Part shown: positions 1 through 5,234 of the stretch, one piece after another
Layout of the letters: each line of letters opens with the position of its first letter
How positions within the stretch are numbered: the stretch's first letter is position 1
Assembly (NCBI GenBank): GCA_003246795.1
Contig: QKCS01000281.1
Location: 1 to 5,234, forward strand
DNA length: 5,234 nucleotides
Direction of reading: 5' to 3'
Source: Alphaproteobacteria bacterium
Lineage (GTDB): Bacteria; Pseudomonadota; Alphaproteobacteria; Micropepsales; Micropepsaceae
Made by a program: the position numbers and the translations under genes
The notes under the pieces: model-generated
The model's input: only the letters and a program-made list of their open reading frames with translations
Database searches by the model: none
Told to the model about the DNA's origin: nothing

Positions 1-581
1 CGCGTTCGGTCGAATTGGCCATGATCCACGGCGTGCGCGTGCAGGTCCTTTCGAGCTTCGAGGACCTGCCCGGCACGCTCGTATGCGACGAGGACGAAAT
101 CGTGGAACAGCAACTGGTCTCAGGCATCGCCTATTCGCGGGACGAGGCAAAAATCACGCTGGTAAAGGTTCCGGACAGACCGGGCGTTGCGGCGGCGATC
201 TTCAGTCCGCTCGCCGACGGCGGCATCAACGTCGACATGATCGTCCAAAACGTGTCGGAAGACGGCAAATGCACCGACATGACCTTCACGGTCGGGCGTG
301 CCGAATTCGAGCGTGCAATTCACATCATCGAACGTAATATCGGCGCGATCGGTTACGAGAAGCTTCTGACCGACAAGAACGTCGCCAAAGTGTCGGTCAT
401 CGGAGTCGGCATGCGCACCCACGCGGGCGTCGCGCAAACCATGTTCAAGACCTTGGCCGAGAACGGAATCAACATTCAGGTCATTTCCACCTCTGAAATT
501 AAGGTCAGCGTGCTGATCGCGGGCGAATTCACCGACACGGCCGTCCGCGCGCTTCACACGGCCTACGGTTTGGATAAGTAA
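1..581 (+). CDS. lysC: Aspartate kinase, C-terminal regulatory part (5' end outside window)
   Basis: Aspartate kinase phosphorylates L-aspartate with ATP in the cytoplasm, the first step towards lysine, threonine, methionine and diaminopimelate. The reading frame is open from the left edge (codons begin at base 3, reading RSVELAMIHG), so the kinase domain lies upstream and the TTG at 15 is not a real start. About 192 residues and a TAA at 579-581 are visible. Two ACT domains follow the end of the catalytic region: the first begins near KITLVKVPDRPG and contains GGINVDMIVQNVS; the second begins near AKVSVIGVGMRTHAGVA and contains ENGINIQVISTSEIKVSVLI. This closely matches the C-terminus of the Corynebacterium/alphaproteobacterial monofunctional LysC type, with no homoserine dehydrogenase fused on. 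In that family the ACT domains bind lysine and threonine for feedback inhibition. ptsP follows 54 bases later in the same frame and is probably cotranscribed. Confidence 0.96.
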   Translation, partial: RSVELAMIHGVRVQVLSSFEDLPGTLVCDEDEIVEQQLVSGIAYSRDEAKITLVKVPDRPGVAAAIFSPLADGGINVDMIVQNVSEDGKCTDMTFTVGRAEFERAIHIIERNIGAIGYEKLLTDKNVAKVSVIGVGMRTHAGVAQTMFKTLAENGINIQVISTSEIKVSVLIAGEFTDTAVRALHTAYGLDK

Positions 582-590
582 TGGGGTAGG

Positions 591-617
591 GCCGCCCGGA
601 CTCAGGCTCCGAGCGGC
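591..617 (+). other. GC-rich stem-loop between lysC and ptsP
   Basis: GCCGC (591-595) pairs with GCGGC (613-617), and CGGA (597-600) pairs with TCCG (608-611). One C/A mismatch (596/612) separates the two helices, and the apical loop is seven bases (601-607). There is no T-run after it, so it does not look like an intrinsic terminator. It begins nine bases after the lysC stop codon and ends eight bases before the GAGGA ribosome binding site of ptsP. It could protect or process the lysC-ptsP mRNA or tune translation of ptsP; these roles are inference. Confidence 0.5.
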
Positions 618-635
618 GCCGCCTTGAGGACGGAA

Positions 636-2897
636 ATGGCACCGACCACCGCAGGCCCACGTCTGCTGTTGAAGCGGATGCGCGAGATCATGGTCGAGCG
701 CGTGTCGCCGCAGGCGCGCCTGGACAAGATCGTCAGCATCATCGCGTCCAACATGGTGGCCGAGGTCTGCTCGATCTATCTGACGAGGCCCGGCGGCTGG
801 CTGGAGCTGTTCGCCACCGAAGGTTTGAACAAGTCCGCCGTCCACAGCACGCGGCTCAAAATCGGCGAAGGCATCGTCGGCGACGTGGCGCAGCACGCCC
901 GCCCGCTCAATCTGTCCGATGCCCCCATGCATCCCAGCTTCTCCTACCGCCCCGAGACGGGCGAGGACCCATACCAATCGATGCTCGGCGTTCCCGTCTT
1001 GCGCGGTGGCCGCACGCTCGGCGTTCTCGCCGTCCAAAACCGCACGCATCGTCACTACGGCGAGGAGGAGGTCGAGGCCCTCCAAACCGTCGCGATGGTC
1101 TTGGCCGAGATGGTGGTCTCGGGCTCGCTGATCGACCTCGGCGAGATCGATACCGGATTGCGCCGCGACCGTCCCTGGCGCGGTCACGGCGTCTCGTTCT
1201 GCGAAGGCATTGCGATGGGCCGTGCCGTCCTGCACGAGCCGCGCGTGAAGGTCGAAAAGCTGATCGCCGACAACGTCAGCGACGAGCGCGAGCGCCTCGA
1301 CAAGGCGATCGACGACCTGCGCTCCGCGATCGACGAAATGCTCAAGACCGATGACACGGTCATCACCGGCGAAACGCGCGACGTGCTTGAAGCCTATCGC
1401 ATGTTCGCCCACGACCGCGGCTGGCTCAGCAAACTTCGCGAAGCCGTGATGAGCGGCCTGACTGCAGAAGCGGCCGTCGAACGCGTTCAAAACGACACGC
1501 GTGCGCGCATGGCCCGCCTGTCCGATCCGTTGTTGCGCGACCGCCTGCACGACCTCGACGATCTGGCGAACCGTCTTCTGCGTCATTTGATGGGCAAGGC
1601 CGACACGTCGGCGCACGAGGCATTGCCCGCCGACACGCTGCTCTTCGCCCGCACAATGGGGCCGGCCGAGTTGTTGGATTACGATCGCTCGAAGATCCGC
1701 GGCCTCGTTCTCGAAGAAGGATCGCCGACCAGCCACGTCGCCATCGTCGCCCGCGCGCTCGACATCCCGGTGGTCGGCCGCATTGACGGCATTCTCGATC
1801 AGCTCGAACCCGGCGACTGGGTGATCGCAGACGGCGACACGGCCGAAGTTCACATCCGCCCGGCGCATGACGTGCGCGAGGCCTATCGCCACAAACTCGC
1901 GCTCCGCGCGCAGCGCCAAGCCGCCTTCGCGGCCATGCGCACGCAACCCTCCGTCACCAAGGACGGCGAGCAAGTCAGGCTGCTGATGAACGCGGGGCTT
2001 CTGGCCGACCTGCCGCACATCGAGGAGACGGGCGCCGAAGGCATCGGCCTTTTCCGCACCGAATTGCAGTTCATGATCTCGAGCCACGTCCCGCGGCTGA
2101 AGGACATGATCAGCCTCTACAGTGCCGTGCTCGAAGGGGTCGGGCCCAGAACGGCGGTCTTTCGCACGCTCGATCTCGGCGGCGACAAGGTTCTGCCCTA
2201 TGCGCGTCCGGCGCCGGAGGAGAATCCGGCGATGGGGTGGCGCGCGATCCGCATGACGCTCGATCGCCCGGCGTTGCTCCGCTATCAGATCCGCGCGCTG
2301 CTTAGAGCCGCCGCCGCCCGCGACCTCGACATCATGTTCCCGATGGTGGCGGAGGTTGCGGAGTTCCGCGCCGCGCGGGCCCTCGTCGATCGGGAGCTTG
2401 ATCGTCTCGCGAACACCGGCGGCGAACCGCCGCGCAAGATCCGGGTCGGCACGATGTTGGAGGTGCCGGCGCTCGCTTTCCAGCTGCCGACGCTGCTGAA
2501 CTTCGTCGACTTCATTTCGGTCGGGTCGAACGACCTGATGCAGTTCTTCTTCGCGAGCGACCGCGGCAACCCCCGCCTGGGTGGCCGGTATGACCTCCTA
2601 AGTCCGCCTATGCTTAATTTCCTGAAAGGAATTGTGGAGGCCGCGAAGGCGCGCGGCGTGCCCGTCACGCTCTGCGGCGAAATGGCTGGTCGCCCGCTCG
2701 AAGCGATGGCCCTGGTCGGCATGGGATTTCGCTCGCTGTCGATGGCGCCGGCGTCGATCGGGCCGGTGAAACAGATGCTCCTTACACTGAATTACGGCCG
2801 ACTTTCGGCGCTCATGGCGGGGCTCTACGACAGCTCCGAGCACTCGCTTCGGGAGCAGTTGAAGCAGTTTGCAATCAGCGAGGGCGTTTCGATTTAA
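636..2897 (+). CDS. ptsP: Phosphoenolpyruvate-protein phosphotransferase of the nitrogen PTS (enzyme I-Ntr)
   Basis: PtsP autophosphorylates from phosphoenolpyruvate and passes the phosphate to NPr and then EIIA-Ntr, a cytoplasmic regulatory relay that does not carry sugar. The protein has 753 residues, close to E. coli PtsP (about 748). Residues about 28-165 form a GAF sensor domain (ARLDKIVSIIASNM to LQTVAMVLAEMVV); residues about 184-320 the enzyme I N-terminal/helical region; about 335-410 the swivelling phosphohistidine domain; about 435-720 the PEP-binding barrel. The phosphorylated histidine is His367 in GSPTSHVAIVARALDIPVVG. Arg474, Arg510, Glu609, Asp633 and Cys680 match E. coli enzyme I Arg296, Arg332, Glu431, Asp455 and Cys502 with identical spacing from the histidine. 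The ATG at 636 is preferred because GAGGA at 626-630 is well placed for it; an upstream in-frame TTG at 624 has no such site. In relatives the GAF domain binds glutamine and reduces autophosphorylation, so this is probably a nitrogen-status sensor. Confidence 0.97.
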   Translation: MAPTTAGPRLLLKRMREIMVERVSPQARLDKIVSIIASNMVAEVCSIYLTRPGGWLELFATEGLNKSAVHSTRLKIGEGIVGDVAQHARPLNLSDAPMHPSFSYRPETGEDPYQSMLGVPVLRGGRTLGVLAVQNRTHRHYGEEEVEALQTVAMVLAEMVVSGSLIDLGEIDTGLRRDRPWRGHGVSFCEGIAMGRAVLHEPRVKVEKLIADNVSDERERLDKAIDDLRSAIDEMLKTDDTVITGETRDVLEAYRMFAHDRGWLSKLREAVMSGLTAEAAVERVQNDTRARMARLSDPLLRDRLHDLDDLANRLLRHLMGKADTSAHEALPADTLLFARTMGPAELLDYDRSKIRGLVLEEGSPTSHVAIVARALDIPVVGRIDGILDQLEPGDWVIADGDTAEVHIRPAHDVREAYRHKLALRAQRQAAFAAMRTQPSVTKDGEQVRLLMNAGLLADLPHIEETGAEGIGLFRTELQFMISSHVPRLKDMISLYSAVLEGVGPRTAVFRTLDLGGDKVLPYARPAPEENPAMGWRAIRMTLDRPALLRYQIRALLRAAAARDLDIMFPMVAEVAEFRAARALVDRELDRLANTGGEPPRKIRVGTMLEVPALAFQLPTLLNFVDFISVGSNDLMQFFFASDRGNPRLGGRYDLLSPPMLNFLKGIVEAAKARGVPVTLCGEMAGRPLEAMALVGMGFRSLSMAPASIGPVKQMLLTLNYGRLSALMAGLYDSSEHSLREQLKQFAISEGVSI

Positions 2898-2915
2898 CGC
2901 AACGGAAACGAACGT

Positions 2916-2942
2916 GAGCGTTTGCGTGTAAGTGCTCGTTTT
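2916..2942 (+). terminator. Possible weak intrinsic terminator after ptsP
   Basis: Bases 2916-2923 (GAGCGTTT) can pair with 2930-2937 (AAGTGCTC) as eight base pairs, two of them G-U wobbles, around a six-base loop. A G and four T (2939-2942) follow, then more AT-rich sequence. It lies 18 bases after the ptsP stop. The stem is weak compared with the terminator at 4966, and the T-run is short, so termination may be partial. A competing hairpin (AACG 2911-2914 with CGTT 2919-2922) uses some of the same bases. Confidence 0.35.
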
Positions 2943-2949
2943 GTAATAT
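2922..2949 (+). promoter_or_regulatory. Candidate sigma-70-type promoter for the rodZ-like gene
   Basis: TTGCGT (2922-2927) and TAATAT (2944-2949) are separated by 16 bases and resemble -35 and -10 boxes; the -10 matches the consensus well and the -35 only in its TTG. The stretch 2938-2953 is strikingly AT-rich for this DNA. Transcription would start near 2956, giving a leader of roughly 105 bases before the ATG at 3063. It overlaps the possible ptsP terminator. This is a motif match only. Confidence 0.35.
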
Positions 2950-3062
2950 TTAACCGCTGAATGCCTAAACTGTCATGGATTCGGTTCGGCGCATTCAGAC
3001 ATCATTTTCGTTACGCGCGTCGTGCCGTCCTGGGGACTGCGTGGGGACGAAGAAGACGCACG

Positions 3063-4175
3063 ATGAGCAACGTGTCGCAAATGAGTTCGGCGGACGAGCG
3101 CAAAGAAAGGCGCCGTCTGCATCTGCGCGAAATCGCGCAAGAAACGGAATCTGTGGGCGAATCAGACTCGACGGACGCAAGCGCTGCGCCTGCGGAAGAA
3201 CACGAAGCAGTGGGCGCCATTTTGCGCGCGGCGCGTGTCGCCCGGGGCGAAGAGGCGGCGAAGGTCGCGGCCATTCTCAAGATGCGCCGCGAACAGCTGG
3301 TTGCGATCGAAGAGAATGATCTCGACCGGTTGCCCGGTCGCGCCTACACGGTTGGGTTCGTTCGCGCCTATGCAAGCTATCTGGGCCTCGACGCCGAGGC
3401 GCTCGTCCAGCAGTTCAAGGATGAGAACGCGACGGAGCCGTTTGCGAAGCCCGTGGAGCATGTCTTTCCCGAAGCCTCCACCGAAACGGCGAACTTCGTT
3501 CCTAGCGGGTCGATCCTGATTTGGGCGTTGCTGATCGCGATGATCATCTACGCGATCACGTATCTCACGCTGCCCGAACGCAAGACGTCCGTGGGGACCA
3601 CCGCCAAAGCCAACGAGTCCGGCGTCATCGTGGAACAGCCGAAGGCGGTGACAAAGCCGACGTCGGCCGCGCCCAAGTCCGACGAAGCCTCGCCGACGGC
3701 GGCCGCGTCGAAATCGGGCGACGTTTCGGACGCGTCGGCCACGACGTTCGTTGGCGGCGACAAGATGGTGCCGGGCGACGCGGCAGACGACGCGGCGATT
3801 CAATCGCCATATCTGCGTGACGCGCCGCCGGCTGTGCCGTCGTTCAAGATTGCGGAAGTGAAGGCCGCGCCGAAAGCTGCGGCGCCGGCGAAGCCTGAAC
3901 CGGCGCGCATCGTCTTCAAGGCGCTGCAGCCGACCTACATCCAAATCAAGGATCCGAAGCAGGGCGCGACCCTGATCTCGCGCGTGCTCGAACCAGGCGA
4001 AACCTATCTGCCGCCGGTGCGCACAGGCTTAATCATGCAAACGGGCAATGCCGGCGGTCTTCAAGTTGAAGTAGATGGCCGCGTGATCGGCGTGATGGGC
4101 AAGAGCGGTGAAGTGATTGCACGCATGCCGCTCGACGCATCTTATTTTCTGGAACGCTTTGCCACGCAGCAATAA
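3063..4175 (+). CDS. rodZ: RodZ-type protein: cytoplasmic HTH, one membrane helix, periplasmic DUF4115-like domain
   Basis: RodZ proteins bind MreB at the inner membrane and help maintain cell shape. Numbered from the ATG at 3063 (370 residues): residues 1-48 are charged and low-complexity; residues about 49-120 form the Cro/CI-like HTH of the HTH_25 family (AVGAILRAARVARG, IEENDLDRLPGRAYTVGFVRAYASYLGLD); residues about 150-169 are a single hydrophobic helix (ILIWALLIAMIIYAITYLTL); about 170-280 is an Ala/Pro/Lys/Ser-rich linker, probably periplasmic; about 282-356 is a beta-rich DUF4115-like domain (TYIQIKDPKQG, VLEPGETYLPP, VEVDGRVIG). The frame is open back to an ATG at 2961, which would add 34 mostly basic residues. 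I prefer 3063 because the purine-rich AGAAGA at 3051-3056 is suitably placed, no ribosome binding site precedes 2961, and the extra residues do not resemble RodZ. The HTH in this family mediates MreB contact in studied members rather than clear DNA binding. The family call is firm; the cell-shape role is by homology. Confidence 0.88.
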   Translation: MSNVSQMSSADERKERRRLHLREIAQETESVGESDSTDASAAPAEEHEAVGAILRAARVARGEEAAKVAAILKMRREQLVAIEENDLDRLPGRAYTVGFVRAYASYLGLDAEALVQQFKDENATEPFAKPVEHVFPEASTETANFVPSGSILIWALLIAMIIYAITYLTLPERKTSVGTTAKANESGVIVEQPKAVTKPTSAAPKSDEASPTAAASKSGDVSDASATTFVGGDKMVPGDAADDAAIQSPYLRDAPPAVPSFKIAEVKAAPKAAAPAKPEPARIVFKALQPTYIQIKDPKQGATLISRVLEPGETYLPPVRTGLIMQTGNAGGLQVEVDGRVIGVMGKSGEVIARMPLDASYFLERFATQQ

Positions 4176-4235
4176 TTGCGTTGATGGCCGCTTGACCCTC
4201 GGGCCGCGCGCGAACACCCTCACATCTGAGAAGTG

Positions 4236-4257
4236 ATTCGCATTTGTCACAGCGAAT
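4236..4257. promoter_or_regulatory. Inverted repeat upstream of tetR, candidate operator
   Basis: ATTCGC (4236-4241) and GCGAAT (4252-4257) form perfect 6-base arms around a 10-base spacer, 32 bases before the tetR ATG. The spacer contains TTGTCA (4244-4249), which resembles a -35 box, although no good -10 follows at the normal distance. TetR-family proteins often bind such palindromes over their own promoter, so self-repression is plausible. A smaller repeat, CTCA-CATC-TGAG, lies at 4219-4230. Both are short enough to occur by chance. Confidence 0.3.
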
Positions 4258-4289
4258 TGCTGGGGCACTTTCTTCGTTTCGAGGGGCTC

Positions 4290-4943
4290 ATGACACACGC
4301 AGATAATGCGGAAAAGAATCTCGCGCCGAGGCCGCGTGCGGGTCGGCCACGCAGCGCCGAATCGCGTCGGGCGATCATTCAGTCCGCGATGCATATTCTT
4401 CAAAACGACGGCTATGCCGCTCTGAACATTGAAGCAATTGCCGCCAGGGCAGGGGTTTCGAAGCAGACGATCTATCGCTGGTGGGCGTCGGCCGCGTTCA
4501 TCGTGCTCGAAGCGTTAACGGCCGACATGCCGGCGCAAGAGGGCTTGGCGCCTGACACCGGTTCGCTCAAAGGCGACCTGTTGGAGCTGATCCGCCCGAC
4601 CGTTCGTGCGCTGTCGTCGCGCCGCGGGCCCGTCTATCGCGCCCTGATCGCCGAATCGCAGGCCGACGCGCGCTTTGCCGAGGCTTTCCGCACCTCGCTC
4701 ATGGCCGCCCACCGCGAGGTCGTGCGCGCCATCGTCGCCCGGGCCCAGTTGCGGGGCGAAGTCCCGTTCGAGGCCGACGCCGATCTAGCCGCCGACTTGA
4801 TTTACGGCCCGATCCTCTACCGGCTTCTCAACGGCCACGCGGCGCTGGACGAAACATTCGCGTTCGATCTCGTCGACGCGACGATCGTCGCATTGCGCAA
4901 CCGCGAAAGCGGCGTCAAGCGCGCGGCGGAAGCGGCCGAATAG
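4290..4943 (+). CDS. TetR/AcrR-family transcriptional regulator
   Basis: This is a 217-residue one-component regulator, presumably a cytoplasmic dimeric repressor released by a small ligand. Residues about 25-75 are the N-terminal DNA-binding domain: RRAIIQSAMHILQNDGYAALN followed by the helix-turn-helix IEAIAARAGVSKQTIYRWW (residues 47-65), an excellent TetR match. Residues about 90-203 are a helical ligand/dimer domain of the TetR_C_11 kind (RRGPVYRALIAESQADARFAEAFR, ADLAADLIYGPILYRLLNGHA). The ATG at 4290 is chosen because GAGGGG (4281-4286) lies just before it; a GTG at 4233 in the same frame would add 19 residues with no family likeness. The neighbours are a rodZ-like gene upstream on the same strand and a DUF3291 gene converging from the other side. 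No divergent target gene is present, so the ligand and regulon cannot be inferred. An intrinsic terminator follows after 22 bases. Confidence 0.94.
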   Translation: MTHADNAEKNLAPRPRAGRPRSAESRRAIIQSAMHILQNDGYAALNIEAIAARAGVSKQTIYRWWASAAFIVLEALTADMPAQEGLAPDTGSLKGDLLELIRPTVRALSSRRGPVYRALIAESQADARFAEAFRTSLMAAHREVVRAIVARAQLRGEVPFEADADLAADLIYGPILYRLLNGHAALDETFAFDLVDATIVALRNRESGVKRAAEAAE

Positions 4944-4965
4944 CAACGCACGGCATGATTTCTTG

Positions 4966-4993
4966 CGGCGCGCCCATCGAGGCGCGCCGTTTT
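4966..4993 (+). terminator. Strong intrinsic terminator after tetR
   Basis: CGGCGCGCC (4966-4974) and GGCGCGCCG (4981-4989) form a perfect nine-base-pair stem, all G-C, around the six-base loop CATCGA, followed directly by TTTT (4990-4993). It is 22 bases after the tetR stop. It ends four bases before the stop codon of the converging DUF3291 gene. On the - strand the stem is not followed by a T-run, so it is oriented for tetR, though the hairpin may also mark the 3' end of the opposing message. Confidence 0.88.
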
Positions 4994-4997
4994 CGCG

Positions 4998-5234
4998 TCA
5001 GGCGCAGCGTCGGCTCATCCAAAGTTTGATCGCAGGAAGGCTCTCCCACCCGAACGCGCGCTCCGCGGGCCCGCGCGCGGTGAGTTCGCCGAGCCGATCC
5101 ATTGCTTCCTCGACGGTGGGGACATGTCCCGCGGGGATCCACCACATCACGGAGTGCGGGGTCGACATCGGCTCGAACCACTTCGATTTCTTTTCATAGA
5201 CGCGCGCGTGAACCGTGTTCCACACGAACTGTTC
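4998..5234 (-). CDS. DUF3291 domain protein, C-terminal part (5' end outside window)
   Basis: The frame runs from the right edge (reading EQFVWNTVHARVY on the - strand) to a TGA at 5000-4998, giving 78 visible residues. The GTG at 5225-5223 is an internal valine, not the start, because the residues before it continue the family pattern. The segment KKSKWFEPMSTPHSVMWWIP followed by AGHVPTVEEAMDRLGELTARGP and FGWESL is characteristic of the C-terminal half of DUF3291 proteins, which I recall as small proteins related in fold to the antibiotic-biosynthesis monooxygenase (dimeric ferredoxin-like) group. Their biochemical role is unknown. No signal peptide or membrane segment is visible in this part. 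The gene converges on tetR with 54 bases between the two stops, so the two do not share a transcript. The start, promoter and upstream neighbours lie outside the window. Confidence 0.82.
   Translation of the reverse strand, partial: EQFVWNTVHARVYEKKSKWFEPMSTPHSVMWWIPAGHVPTVEEAMDRLGELTARGPAERAFGWESLPAIKLWMSRRCA

Noticed and set aside
591..617. The lysC-ptsP stem-loop as a Rho-independent terminator.
   Set aside because: No T-run follows the stem; the next bases are GCGCCGCCTTGAGG leading into the ptsP ribosome binding site.
120..2087. A 655-codon open frame on the - strand across lysC and ptsP.
   Set aside because: It is antisense to two well-supported genes, its product resembles no family I know, and long antisense open frames are expected from the codon bias of GC-rich genes.
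3031..3048. Direct repeat TGGGGAC with an 11-base period upstream of the rodZ start.
   Set aside because: There are only two copies of seven bases. It could be a regulator site but has no known motif, so it is mentioned only as part of the leader observation.
3162..3944. A 260-codon arginine-rich open frame on the - strand inside the rodZ-like gene.
   Set aside because: Its composition is extremely arginine-rich with no domain pattern, typical of a shadow frame opposite a GC-rich coding region.
4169..4179. An 11-base palindrome GCAATAATTGC over the rodZ stop codon, considered as terminator or operator.
   Set aside because: The five-base arms around one base cannot form a stable hairpin, there is no T-run, and the match is short enough for chance. 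No convincing terminator was found in 4176-4232.
4029..4403. A 124-codon - strand frame over the rodZ end, the gap and the tetR start.
   Set aside because: It spans two real genes on the other strand and shows no recognisable domain or ribosome binding site.
4963..5199. A 78-codon + strand frame after tetR.
   Set aside because: It starts inside the terminator stem and is antisense to the DUF3291 gene, whose frame matches a known family.

Overview
The window is a GC-rich stretch with the gene content of an alphaproteobacterial chromosome. The main clue is a lysC-ptsP pair (aspartate kinase followed by nitrogen-PTS enzyme I), an arrangement I know from Rhizobiales and related alphaproteobacteria. 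The protein sequences fit that group, but the order cannot be fixed from the sequence alone. No mobile element, CRISPR array, rRNA or tRNA was seen.

Layout: (1) 1-581, the 3' part of lysC on +, encoding the two ACT regulatory domains of aspartate kinase. (2) 582-635, a short spacer with a strong GC-rich stem-loop and the ptsP ribosome binding site. (3) 636-2897, a complete ptsP (753 aa, GAF plus enzyme I) with every catalytic residue present. (4) 2898-3062, an AT-richer gap with a possible weak terminator overlapping a possible promoter. (5) 3063-4175, a RodZ-type protein (HTH, one membrane helix, periplasmic DUF4115-like domain). (6) 4176-4289, a gap with a small inverted repeat. (7) 4290-4943, a TetR/AcrR-family repressor. 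(8) 4966-4993, a textbook intrinsic terminator. (9) 4998-5234, a DUF3291 protein on the - strand, converging on tetR and cut by the window end.

How the genes relate: LysC opens the lysine/threonine/methionine/diaminopimelate branch from aspartate. PtsP starts the nitrogen-PTS phosphorelay (PtsP to NPr to EIIA-Ntr), and its GAF domain is known in relatives to sense glutamine. The lysC-ptsP pair is therefore probably one transcription unit joining nitrogen status to amino-acid synthesis. RodZ links MreB to the envelope. The tetR gene and the DUF3291 gene look like a separate accessory pair of unknown target.

I see no clearly novel system. The points most worth checking are the single in-frame stop plus stem-loop between lysC and ptsP, and the inverted repeat upstream of tetR.
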